From positions 1 through 30,284 of the forward strand of contig WKLE02001506.1 of NCBI GenBank assembly GCA_014885115.2: a stretch of DNA of 30,284 nucleotides, written 5' to 3'. Position 1 is the stretch's first letter; the number at the start of each line of letters is the position of its first letter. The notes beneath the pieces were generated by a model. It was not told where the DNA came from. It made no database searches and saw only the letters and a program-made list of their open reading frames with translations. A program made the translations under genes and the position numbers. This DNA comes from Asterionellopsis glacialis. Its lineage: Eukaryota > Bacillariophyta > Plagiogrammaphyceae > Rhaphoneidales > Asterionellopsidaceae. Shown here in pieces: positions 20,850 through 30,003 of this stretch.

Positions 20850-23800
20850 CTACCTGTCTTTTACTGATGATAGATACCCAGTTATGGCTGCTCCATTTTT
20901 TGGTATTGTCACCTCCCCCCTTTGAAGCGCATCAAGATATGAGCTAAATGCATTCGATGTAGGCGCATCCACCGCACCTATAGACAATGCTCCTAAAAAA
21001 GAAGTAACGGCCGAGGCGGAACTCTTACTTGGAGAATCTGAATCGGATGATTCTACAGGGCTTTGGGGCGAAAGATCATCAAGGTATCGAGATATTGTAT
21101 TGCCACCCTCCTTAGTAGGCTGAATTTCCCCCGTAGAGATGGCAGCGAGATAATCTGCTACGACATCCGCACAATTCTGACTCGGGCTATGAACATTGCA
21201 AGCTTCTGAAATCATGTCGACGTAATTCTTCTTCCCGCCGCTCGTCCCTGCAGTAACCGATATTGTGGTGGAAGATTCACTGTTGAAGGATGGCATAGGA
21301 GGCGGTATATCTGTTTCAGATGGCACAGGAGGCGGTATAAATGGCTCCGAAGGTGTAGATGGCATAGATCTCATTGACGCCGAAGCCTGGTACCCAGTAG
21401 GCATTACAGCACCATCAGCATTGCCAAGATAAGAAGTAATCGCACTTCCTGTTGGAGGTATCGTGACTTGCCCGGTAGAGAGAGCCTCGAGGTATGAACA
21501 AATAGCATCCTCCGATGGAGCATTGATTGCTTTTGTCGACAACGAAACAAGGTACGCTGTAACAGCACTGGCGGATGTTGTAGCAATATTGGATCTTCCA
21601 GGAGAGATTGAATCGATGTAAGCTGTGATGGCTGCTGCGCCATCTCCAGAAGGTAAGACAGCTCCTATAGACACAGACACAAGATAGTTCGTAATCGCAG
21701 TAGCGCATTCCGGTATTGGGGCATCAGATTCGCAGACCGCGGATAAAATGTTCAAATATTGGGAACTATCACCAACAATATTTGGTACTACTGGCGCGTC
21801 TGTGCTCAAAGTAGATAAGTACGATGTAATAGCGCCACCTGTGGCAGGTGTGGCAACCCTTCTAGAAGAAAGTGCGTCAAGATATGAAGCCACGGCCTTC
21901 TCTGAAGGCGACTCAACTGCTCGAGTAGCTAAAGCAGCAAGGTACGCAGTGACTGCACCAGCTGATGTAGAAATAGTTCCAGGGGCTTCATCGGAAAGTG
22001 AATCAATGCATGATGTTATAGCGGCAACTCCCTTGCCAGTAGGTTGGCTGTTGCCTTTCGAGAGAGAATTAAAGTAACCGGTGATAGCTGCTGCGCACTC
22101 TGTCGTAGAAGCACCACCACCACAAACGTCAGAGACCCTCTCTAACGATTGGTCTACACCACTAACTGTGATTGCAGAACCAGATGGAACAGAAGCATAT
22201 GCGTTCAACGAAGACATATAAGAAGTAATAGCACCTCCAGTGGCAGGTGTAGCTGCGTCTCCAGAAGATAGAACATCAAGATAAGAAGAAACCACCTTCT
22301 CTGTAGGCTTAGCAACAGTGCCACGAGATAACCCATCTAAAAGTGCAGTGATAGCCCCCGCTGATGTTGAAGTGTTTGCAGCTTTCTTGGTTGATATGGA
22401 GTCAACATGATTCGTAATTGCATCAGCGCAATCTCTAGTAGGCTCCACTGTACCAACAGAAAGGGCATCTAAATAATTTGAAATGGCAGCTGAACATTGT
22501 TCAGAGGGAGCTTTGGCATTGCAAGCTTCTGTTAAAGTGTTCGCGTAAATGGCCCTTCCTCCACCACCTATACTATCATCCTGCTCTAAACCAGAGGGAG
22601 TGTTGTCGTCATAAGAAGCAGGCCAAGTTCCCATAGGAGTTGTTGGAACAGCACTAGCTGTTCCATCTCCCACGGAGTCCATAAACGACGTACTATCAAG
22701 ATACGAATCAGGTCCAACTCCAGTTCCAGAATCAGTGGGAAACATTGCTGTAGGCTCAGGCTCAGATTCCTGGATAGGGACTGGATCAAATCTAGACAAA
22801 TATGAAATAATATTGCTCCCTTCAGCAGGTGTTGCAGCTTGCCCAGTTGAAAGGGCTTCTAGATAAGACTCGATTGCCTCAACAGAAGGTGCCGCAGCTT
22901 GTCCATTTGCCAAATCATCCAAAAAACCAGTCACAGCTTCCGCAGATGTAGAAGATGTCGCTGAATGTCCATACGATAATGAATCAAGATAGGAGGAAAT
23001 TGCCGCAGAAAATTCAAACTGTGGTTGAACAGCGCCAGCTGAAAGAGAATAAAGATAGTCTGAAATTGCTTCGGCGCAGGCTGGATTAGCTGCATTAACA
23101 TCACATGCCTCTGACATTGTTTCCATGCACAATTCCAATTCAGCGTTACTCATGGGAGCAGCAACTCGAGGCATGGAAGGTGAAACATTACCTTGAGAGA
23201 CTATCGGTTTCGAAGCTGGAGTAGCTGGACTGTCACTGTTCCAAGTACTAGGCATGGAGTCAACCGAGTTTGTGACTGCCACATTGTCTTGGTAGAAATT
23301 GAGACGATCAGTAGATGATACAGATGGAGTTGAGGTTGTAGCAGATCCGGTATTCACGCTAGAAAGGTATGATGTTATGTCACCTCCCGTGGCTGGTGTT
23401 GTAAGCTGTCCAGAATAAAGTGCATCAAGATACAAACGAATCGCTTGCTCGGACGGTAGTTCAACAATGCCACACGACAAAGCGTCAAGATAAGACGTGA
23501 CAGCAGCAGCGGAAGTCTTCATACCACCATCACCGCTGGAGATAGAGTCAAGATAATTTGTGATAGCAGCAGATCCTTCTCGACCTGCTAGGGATGACCC
23601 AGTCGACAGAGTCTCGAGATATTTTGTGATTGCAGATGCACACTCTGCGGTGGGCACAGCAACGTTACAAGCTTCCAGAATTTGATTCACCTCACGGGAT
23701 ACATCTTGACTACCCATAGGGTTCATTGGATCTGAAGGTGGCATACTATCAAAGTATGCTGTTGCACTTGGATCATTCGAATATTCTGGTGTTGACTCAG

Positions 23801-24188
23801 CTCCTTCGATAGGAGCTGGATCAAATCTAGATAAATATGAAATAATATTGCTCCCTGTAGCAGGTGTTGCAGCTTTTCCAGTTGAAAGATCTCCAAGATA
23901 AGACTCCATAGCCTCCACCGAAGGTACTGCTGCTTGACCGCATGCCAAGTCATCCAAAAACGCAGTCACAGCTTCCGCTGATGTAGAAGATTTCGCTGAA
24001 TGTCCATACGATAATGAATCAAGGTATGAGGTAATGGCTGCAGTAAACTCGAACTTTGCAGAGACAGCACCTGCTGCAACAGAATACATATAATTGGCAA
24101 TTTTCTCGGCGCATACGGAATTAGCTGCATTGACATCACAAGCCTCTGACATTGATTCCATAAGCAGTTCTATTTCAACACTGCTCAT
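20850..24188 (-). repeat. Coding array: seven cassettes of five YLDxLS units
   Basis: This codes residues 1339-2450 of the giant protein. Cys-pair codons lie at 24138-24140/24111-24113, 23667-23669/23640-23642, 23103-23105/23076-23078, 22521-22523/22494-22496, 22122-22124/22095-22097, 21732-21734/21705-21707 and 21198-21200/21171-21173. Units within a cassette keep position-specific linkers: a GAVxP linker after unit 1, STSAxAVT before unit 3, PSExA before unit 4 and PATGxxITSYL at unit 5. Cassettes 1 and 3 are most alike, so pairs of cassettes were probably duplicated together. Confidence 0.88.
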
Positions 24189-27100
24189 GGGAGCAGCTCG
24201 GGGAGGCCTAACAACTTTTTGGCGCGGTGTAGATTGAGCTGGTGACGGTCCAGCTGATTGTCCCATAGGGGTTGGTGCAGGAGGATATTTATCTGCAAAG
24301 GTACTACCAGCGGGGGCAACCGAGTTTGTAAAGGATACAGGAGCTCCTCCCCCCCCTCCCCCCCTTCCTCTATTGCTCCCAAATGTACTACCGGGAGGTG
24401 CGACAGAATTAGTGTAAGATACAGGAGCTGTTATTTCAAAATCCATTTCCTGTTCATTGTCCGCGTAGGTGCTACCAGCGGGGGCAACCGAGTTTGTAAA
24501 GGATACAGGAGTTCCTCCTCCTCCTCTATTACTTCCAAATGTACTGCCTGGAGGTGCGACAGAATTAGTATAGGATACAGGAGCTGTTATTTCAAAATCC
24601 ATTTGTTCCTCGTTGTCCGCGTAGGTGCTACCAGCGGGGGCGACCGAGTTTGTAAAGGATATGGAAGCTTCTCCTCCTGCTACAGAAGCACCCCTACTGC
24701 TACCAAATGTACTGCCTGGAGGTGCGACTGAATTAGTATAGGATACAGGAGCTGTTACTTCAAAATCCATTTGTTGTGCATTGTCCGCGAAGGTACTGCC
24801 AGGCGGGGCGACCGAGTTAGTAAATGATACACCTTCAGTATAGGACCCCTGCGAAGCAGGTGGAGTGGATGAAGTGGAAGGTGCAACTGAGTTAGTAAAT
24901 CTACTGGTCCTAGATGCAGACGAGGGTCCTGTGGGCCGAAGAGTTGCTGAAGCATTATTTTTGCCACCCTTATTTAAGGTACTCGAAATAGGAGCATCAC
25001 CAAATGGACTAAAGGAAGACCTAGACGCAGATGCTGATTCTGGTCTTAGAGTTGCAAGGGCAGGACCATCCGTAGAAGCTCGACTACCATTTTCAGGCTT
25101 TGTTGAAATAGCTTTATCGTTAAGGTCGGGTTCTGTTGAATCAATTGCTGCAGCTTCATTGCTGTCATTGGAGGTTGAGGAGGCAGATATATCGTCAAAA
25201 CGAGTTTCTGCTTCCGGGTCGACCTTTGAAGTTTCAGTGTTATCATTGATATTGGAAACAGCTGATATTTTATCCGCGGGTGATGCTAGATTTGGCGCAC
25301 CTGGTGTAGTTTTTGTATCTTTTTCTGGCATGGGACCAGACGCATTCTCTAAGGTCGATTCAGGCACTGGACCACTAGCTGAAGGTGTTTTTTCTGTTGG
25401 CGCACTTTTCGTTGCTTCATTTTCCACCTTTGGTGCAGTTTCGTTATCTATTGAAGACCCCGGCATTGAATTTCCAACTGAAGGTGGTTCCACTCCAAAA
25501 GGATTCTTTGTATATTGGTTGTCAGACTCTTGAGCATTCATTTGATTTGGAAATGGTTTAGGCGCTGAGTCAACACTTAATGGTTGTTTTTCTCCTAGTG
25601 AACTTTTCATATCTTCATTTTTCGCCTTTGCAGAAGTCTTATTCTCTATTGAAGATGCTGGCACTGAATCGCCAACTGAAGATGATTTCTCGTCAAAGGT
25701 ACTTTCTGTATCTTTGTCGTCCGCCTTCAGAAAAGATCCAGGTACTGTACCACTACCTTTAGGTAGCTTCCCTCCGAGCGATTCTTTTTCATCCGACTTT
25801 GAAGCATTCATTGGGGTTGGGAAAGTCCCCGGCACAGGACCACTACCTGAGGGTGGTTTCACTCCAAAAGGATTCTTTGTATCTTTGCTGTCAGTGTTTG
25901 AGGCTTTCATTGGATTTGGGACAGATCCAGGTACTGGAACTGGATCGCTACTAGTGGATATTTTCTCTCCTGACGCAGTTTCCGTATCTTTGTTGTCCAC
26001 CTTTGGAGCATTCATTGGATTTGGAAAGGACCCTGGTACTGTACCACTACCTTTAGGTAGCTTCCCTCCGAGCGATTCTTTTTCATCCGACTTTGAAGCA
26101 TTCATTGGAGTTGGGAAAGTCCCCGGCACAGGACCACTACCTAAGGGTGGTTTCACTCCAAAAGGATTCTTTGTATCTTTGTCGTCAATGTTTGAGGCTT
26201 TCACTGGATTTGAGAAAGATCCAGGTACTGGAACTGGATCGCTACCAGTGGATATTTTCTCTCCTGGCGTACTTTCTGTATCTTTGTTTTCCACCTTTGG
26301 AGCATTCATTGGATTTGGAAAGGACCCTGGTACTGGACCACTACCTTTAGGTAGCTTCCCTCCGAGCGATTCTTTTTCATCCGACTTTGAAGCATTCATT
26401 GGAGTAGGGAAAGTCCCCGGCACAGGACCACTGCCTAAGGGTGGTTTCACTCCAAAAGGATTCTTTGTATCTTTGTCGTCTGAAGTAGTTTTTGGATTTG
26501 GGAAAGAACCAGGTACTGGAACTGGACTGCTACTAGTGAGTGGTTTACCCTCTGGCGATTCCTCTGTATCTTTGTCGTCCACCTTTGAAGCATTCATTGG
26601 AGTTGGGAAAGTCCCCGGCACAGGACCACTACCTAAGGGTGGTTTCACTCCGAACGGATTCTTTGTATCTTGGTCGTCAGTGTTTGAGGCTTTCATTGGA
26701 TTTGGGAAAGATCCAGGTACTGGAACTGGACCGCTACTAGTGGGTAGTTTACCTTCTGGCGATTCTTCTTTATCTTTGTCGTCCGCCTTTGGAGCATTCA
26801 TTGGATTTGGAAAGGACCCTGGTACTGGACCACTACCTTTAGGTAGCTTCCCTCCTAGCGATTCTTTTTCGTCATTGTCTTCCGACTTTGAAGCATTCAA
26901 TGAATTTGGGGAAGATTTCGGTCCAGAATCATTATCCTTCACGCCGAAAGGACTCTTTGTACCTTTGTTATCTGCTTCTGAGGCTTTCATTGGATTTGGG
27001 ATAGACCCAGGTACTGGACTACTATCAGTGGGTAGTTTCCCTTCTGGGGATTCTTTTGTATCTTTGTCAACTGAAGATGAATTTTCTCCTAATGATTTCT

Positions 27101-28202
27101 TTGTATCTTTATCGTCAGCCTTTGGAGCATTCATTGGATTAGGGAAAGATCCGGCAACTGGGCCGCTACCTGAAGGTGGAGTTTTTGAAACATTTATTGG
27201 ATTTGGGAAAGCTCCGGGTACAGGACCGATACCTGAAGGTAGTTTTTTTTCGGGTGGGCTTTTTATATCATTGCTTCCAGCCTTCGGAGCATTCATTGGA
27301 TTCGGGAACTGTCCAGGGACTGGAACAAAACCTCCTGGTAAGTTTTTTGTACCTTTGCTGTCAGACTTCATGGCTGTCGTTGTTTTTGGGAAAGGTCCAG
27401 GTACTGGACCCCCAGGCACTGGACCTCTAGGCACTGGACCAATACCTGGTGGTGGTTTAATTCCTGTTGGAGTTTTAGTGTCTTTTTCATCTGACTTTGG
27501 ACCAGTCATAGGCTTTGGAAATGATCCAGGCATTGGACCGATACCAGAAGGTAATTTCCCTCCTGTTGAACTATTCGCGTTTTTCTTGTTAGCTTTTGGA
27601 GCATTCATTGGATTTGGGAAAGATACTGGCGCAGATTTCATACCCGGAGGTGTGAAAGGAGAACCTTTTGTATCTTTGTTGTCAGTCTTTGGAGCAATTG
27701 TTTTCTCTGGGGAAGGTCCAGTCACGAAACTGTCACCTGATGATGTTTTCTCATTTGGCACACTATTGGTATGTCTATTGTTTGATTTTGCAGCATCCAT
27801 ACTATCTAGGACAGAGTCAGGCACTGAACCGCCATCTGACGGTGATTTCTCTTCTGACGAAATTTTTGTATCTTCATTGTCCGACTCTGCTGTAGCCATA
27901 CTATCTAGGACAGAATCAGGCACCAAACCTGACGGTAATTCCTCTGCTATCATACTTTTAGCGTCTTTGTCATCCGATTTCGGGGCAGTCATATTGTCTA
28001 GGAAAGGTCCAGGCACTGAGCCACCGCCCGAAGGTGCTTTCGGTGCAGATGGTTTCGGTTTCTGATCCTCGGGGTTGTCATCATGAAGAGATTCAAGATA
28101 TGACATCTTGAACACTGTACTGCGGACACCAAATGGCATATGCGATTGGAAACCATCTGTGGTGGCTAACACTGCGAGCAGTGTAGCAGTGCAGAATTTC
28201 AT
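20850..28202 (-). CDS. Giant plastid-type repeat protein with seven Cys-x8-Cys / YLDxLS cassettes
   Basis: An intronless frame of 2450 residues. The leader is a signal peptide (ATLLAVLATTDGF) plus a basic transit-like stretch ending in FKMSYLESLHDD. Residues about 50-960 are Pro/Gly/Ser/Asp/Lys-rich units of the type VPGSFPNPMNAPK. About 960-1100 is acidic and disordered. About 1102-1308 holds eight [SR][FY]TNSVAP motifs. From Met1339 to the end are seven cassettes, each with one Cys pair spaced C-x8-C: 1355/1364, 1512/1521, 1700/1709, 1894/1903, 2027/2036, 2157/2166, 2335/2344. Each pair is followed by five short helical units centred on YLDxLS. The pair and following CA-x-A helix resemble CP12, but its AWDxVEEL motif is absent. 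No enzyme domain is present. A structural or scaffold role in the plastid is inferred. Codon use and strand logic favour this frame over the long antisense frame. Confidence 0.85.
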   Translation of the reverse strand: MKFCTATLLAVLATTDGFQSHMPFGVRSTVFKMSYLESLHDDNPEDQKPKPSAPKAPSGGGSVPGPFLDNMTAPKSDDKDAKSMIAEELPSGLVPDSVLDSMATAESDNEDTKISSEEKSPSDGGSVPDSVLDSMDAAKSNNRHTNSVPNEKTSSGDSFVTGPSPEKTIAPKTDNKDTKGSPFTPPGMKSAPVSFPNPMNAPKANKKNANSSTGGKLPSGIGPMPGSFPKPMTGPKSDEKDTKTPTGIKPPPGIGPVPRGPVPGGPVPGPFPKTTTAMKSDSKGTKNLPGGFVPVPGQFPNPMNAPKAGSNDIKSPPEKKLPSGIGPVPGAFPNPINVSKTPPSGSGPVAGSFPNPMNAPKADDKDTKKSLGENSSSVDKDTKESPEGKLPTDSSPVPGSIPNPMKASEADNKGTKSPFGVKDNDSGPKSSPNSLNASKSEDNDEKESLGGKLPKGSGPVPGSFPNPMNAPKADDKDKEESPEGKLPTSSGPVPVPGSFPNPMKASNTDDQDTKNPFGVKPPLGSGPVPGTFPTPMNASKVDDKDTEESPEGKPLTSSSPVPVPGSFPNPKTTSDDKDTKNPFGVKPPLGSGPVPGTFPTPMNASKSDEKESLGGKLPKGSGPVPGSFPNPMNAPKVENKDTESTPGEKISTGSDPVPVPGSFSNPVKASNIDDKDTKNPFGVKPPLGSGPVPGTFPTPMNASKSDEKESLGGKLPKGSGTVPGSFPNPMNAPKVDNKDTETASGEKISTSSDPVPVPGSVPNPMKASNTDSKDTKNPFGVKPPSGSGPVPGTFPTPMNASKSDEKESLGGKLPKGSGTVPGSFLKADDKDTESTFDEKSSSVGDSVPASSIENKTSAKAKNEDMKSSLGEKQPLSVDSAPKPFPNQMNAQESDNQYTKNPFGVEPPSVGNSMPGSSIDNETAPKVENEATKSAPTEKTPSASGPVPESTLENASGPMPEKDTKTTPGAPNLASPADKISAVSNINDNTETSKVDPEAETRFDDISASSTSNDSNEAAAIDSTEPDLNDKAISTKPENGSRASTDGPALATLRPESASASRSSFSPFGDAPISSTLNKGGKNNASATLRPTGPSSASRTSRFTNSVAPSTSSTPPASQGSYTEGVSFTNSVAPPGSTFADNAQQMDFEVTAPVSYTNSVAPPGSTFGSSRGASVAGGEASISFTNSVAPAGSTYADNEEQMDFEITAPVSYTNSVAPPGSTFGSNRGGGGTPVSFTNSVAPAGSTYADNEQEMDFEITAPVSYTNSVAPPGSTFGSNRGRGGGGGGAPVSFTNSVAPAGSTFADKYPPAPTPMGQSAGPSPAQSTPRQKVVRPPRAAPMSSVEIELLMESMSEACDVNAANSVCAEKIANYMYSVAAGAVSAKFEFTAAITSYLDSLSYGHSAKSSTSAEAVTAFLDDLACGQAAVPSVEAMESYLGDLSTGKAATPATGSNIISYLSRFDPAPIEGAESTPEYSNDPSATAYFDSMPPSDPMNPMGSQDVSREVNQILEACNVAVPTAECASAITKYLETLSTGSSLAGREGSAAITNYLDSISSGDGGMKTSAAAVTSYLDALSCGIVELPSEQAIRLYLDALYSGQLTTPATGGDITSYLSSVNTGSATTSTPSVSSTDRLNFYQDNVAVTNSVDSMPSTWNSDSPATPASKPIVSQGNVSPSMPRVAAPMSNAELELCMETMSEACDVNAANPACAEAISDYLYSLSAGAVQPQFEFSAAISSYLDSLSYGHSATSSTSAEAVTGFLDDLANGQAAAPSVEAIESYLEALSTGQAATPAEGSNIISYLSRFDPVPIQESEPEPTAMFPTDSGTGVGPDSYLDSTSFMDSVGDGTASAVPTTPMGTWPASYDDNTPSGLEQDDSIGGGGRAIYANTLTEACNAKAPSEQCSAAISNYLDALSVGTVEPTRDCADAITNHVDSISTKKAANTSTSAGAITALLDGLSRGTVAKPTEKVVSSYLDVLSSGDAATPATGGAITSYMSSLNAYASVPSGSAITVSGVDQSLERVSDVCGGGASTTECAAAITGYFNSLSKGNSQPTGKGVAAITSCIDSLSDEAPGTISTSAGAVTAYLAALATRAVESPSEKAVASYLDALSSRRVATPATGGAITSYLSTLSTDAPVVPNIVGDSSQYLNILSAVCESDAPIPECATAITNYLVSVSIGAVLPSGDGAAAITAYIDSISPGRSNIATTSASAVTAYLVSLSTKAINAPSEDAICSYLEALSTGQVTIPPTGSAITSYLGNADGAVMPTGYQASASMRSMPSTPSEPFIPPPVPSETDIPPPMPSFNSESSTTISVTAGTSGGKKNYVDMISEACNVHSPSQNCADVVADYLAAISTGEIQPTKEGGNTISRYLDDLSPQSPVESSDSDSPSKSSASAVTSFLGALSIGAVDAPTSNAFSSYLDALQRGEVTIPKNGAAITGYLSSVKDR
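24280..24900 (-). repeat. Coding repeats: eight FTNSVAP motifs
   Basis: Eight copies of a unit reading [SR][FY]TNSVAP, seven of them continuing [PA]GST[FY], alternate between two contexts, one followed by AD(N/K) and one by GS(N/S)RG. Most are separated by MDFE[IV]TAPVSY. At DNA level the pairs repeat about every 120-150 bp and are nearly identical, so expansion looks recent. A Gly run (GRGGGGGG) near 24345-24365 is encoded by a C-tract on the + strand. Confidence 0.88.
25320..28050 (-). repeat. Coding repeats: Pro-rich FPNPM units with a 294-bp higher-order period
   Basis: Roughly 25-30 units of about 30-36 residues end in VPG[ST]FP[NT]PM(N/K)A followed by an Asp/Lys-rich spacer (DDKDTK). 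In the central part the unit containing NPFGVKPP recurs at 25861, 26155 and 26449 (+ coordinates of ACTCCAAAAG), exactly 294 bp or 98 residues apart. This is a higher-order tandem repeat. The next copy, at about 26647, is 198 bp away, showing an indel of the array. Confidence 0.85.
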
Positions 28203-28938
28203 GGTTGGAGCTTCTTCTATATATTGTAAATTATTGTAGAAATGATGGAAAACGTTTCAGTTTTTGATGTGTGAGATGTGTCGCCAGTCTAGCAGTCAAG
28301 GTAATGACGTTTTCCAATTCAAAACCTATTTTCCAATCCAGTTATCGTCGCAATAGTGCTTCGCTCGTGTATTTATCGGTACTTGATGTCTTGTAATTGA
28401 TGTCGGCTGATTTAGCGATGGAGATATGCCATCGCATCTATCTCTGAAGAAGTGCGCCAGTGGAAGACACAACAGAAACCTCTCAGTAAAGACGTACCAA
28501 GCGACAAAGTTCTACAGCAACGCACAACAGAGATGTGCCTTGAAACTCTCTGAGTGAAGAGAAGTTTGTCTCCATGGTACGTAGGATTGCACATACGTGT
28601 AATTGAGTACCAGGTAAGGGCACTCAACCCAGGTTCATCCTGTACAAAATTGCCCTTTACCTATCTTGTAGTACCAGGTACAGTTGTTCCTATGTATGTG
28701 TTTTTGTGTATGGTTGGAATTTGACCGAACTTCAATTGAGAATACTTTGATAAGATTGGTTTGTTTATAACCGTTTTCTTTCAACAACGTCATTCGCGCC
28801 AAAAAATAAGTTCAAGCCAAGGACAAGAAACTGCAGGGCAGGCCAATTTGACACATTTGATGACAAAACGTTTTTGGAAAATTAATCTTTTTATATGCAG
28901 CACACTGAAACCTGAAAATCCCAATAAAGGACAATGGT
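28203..28938. other. 5' flank of the giant repeat gene
   Basis: This spacer precedes the start codon of the giant gene. TATATA occurs at about 28219-28224, only about 20 bp from the ATG, so it is probably in the leader and not the TATA box. Two exact recurrent words lie further out. No gene was recognised. Confidence 0.5.
28608..28680. promoter_or_regulatory. Paired TACCAGGTA words 5' of the giant repeat gene
   Basis: Exact copies lie at 28608-28616 and 28672-28680, 64 bp apart, 400-480 bp before the start codon. CATGGTACGTAGG lies just 5' of the first on the + strand. A regulatory role is inferred from the same word in other 5' flanks. Confidence 0.33.
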
Positions 28939-29583
28939 GTACGAGCTCCGACTAGCGCAGACTCTGATCCCCCCCCTCTTGGCTCTTGACTGGTCTTGGC
29001 TGGATCACGCGCACATTTTGGCGGAAAGTTGCTGTCCTCTACTGTGGTAACAATGACGTTCACTTTACCGCTGGCCGCCGGCTCATTCTTTCCTAAGACA
29101 ACAATTTTCTTTCCGTTCCTAAGATGACAATCTTCGTAAGACAATAAGTCACTAGTGGGATGTATTTAGTGTGACTTTTTATATATGTAATTGGTTGATT
29201 GTTGATTATCATTGATCTGGAACATTCCCCTAGTGTTGCTACGTGATGTGATGTTCTATTTCGCCCAACACTTTTGCAAAGGGTTAAATCTGCATTTCTG
29301 TTGATGTTTGGTAGTCTTGCGGACAATAATTGTATCCGTCCCTTCTAAGATGACAATAAGCGATCTATTCTAAGGCAGATTGTTAGGTTTTTGGCCATGG
29401 CGGCGGTGCCATTTGGTCGACCAGTTTGAATTTCCTGATTTTCCCGCCGTAGAATACTGTCACTTTGACATTTGAAAATAGGTCATGAGCTCACTTTTGT
29501 GTGGAGTTTCTCGCGTAAAATTTTTTTGTGTTGAAATGCACGAGAAGGGGGGGTGCAGAATCTGCGCAAGTCGGAGCTCGTAC
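28939..29583. mobile_element. MITE-like element with ~42-bp terminal inverted repeats
   Basis: The left end 28939-28980 and the reverse complement of the right end 29542-29583 match at roughly 36 of 40 positions. Both start GTACGAGCTCCGACT, continue GCGCAGA and TCTG, and end in a C-run. The enclosed 645 bp has no transposase-like frame. Inside, a TAAGATGACAAT word and variants recur at about 29093, 29121 and 29346. This fits a non-autonomous DNA transposon. No clear target-site duplication was found, so the exact ends are uncertain and a foldback element is an alternative. Confidence 0.6.
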
Positions 29584-30003
29584 CCTATGTCTGATGATTC
29601 GGGTATTGTCAATCATAATTATTTCGCATTTCACAAAATTGTTCAAACCAAATAATACTGTAGTATCATCACTCTCTAGAGAGAAGCAAGAGGACTAGGA
29701 CCCTACCGGTGCCGACTACTGGAATTGGTCGAGATTCAGGCCTAACTTAACTCATCGTAAACTTCTAATAATTATCAACACGACTCTGAACTCTCGAGAG
29801 CAAGCAATAGCTCTAGCGAGACCGGAGGACTAAGACTAGTCTAACTAGTGAAAAATTATTGCAGACTTAAAAGAAATGCTTGTCACAGAATCCACTGATC
29901 TATCTGCCAAATGTCAGCCTACAGTATGTGTGGACCAATTTCACTAACATTGTTGTGCTAACGACATAGGCCGAGTAGGTCCAGTTGATAGCATAGCCGA
30001 GAC
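29584..30003. other. CTAG-rich spacer
   Basis: CTCTAGAG occurs at 29674-29681, followed by several ACTAG, CTAGCG and CTCGAGAG words up to about 29850. No coding region or RNA gene was recognised. Its link to a gene beyond the window cannot be judged. Confidence 0.45.

Noticed and set aside
24258..24731. A 157-residue plus-strand frame with repeated RVCKGYRSS
   Set aside because: It is antisense to the FTNSVAP repeats, so its periodicity is inherited from them.
25320..28050. Possible CRISPR array because of regular repeats
   Set aside because: The repeats are coding, vary by codon, and have no unique spacers. The window is eukaryotic.
25714..28065. A 783-residue open frame on the + strand, antisense to the giant gene
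   Set aside because: It is the mirror of the FPNPM repeat array. The repeat unit lacks stops on the opposite strand, so expansion lengthened both frames. It has no leader or domain, and the minus frame continues far beyond it with a targeting signal.
28812..29144. A 110-residue minus-strand frame at the left end of the MITE-like element
   Set aside because: It crosses the element boundary and the inverted repeat, and shows no transposase-like motif.
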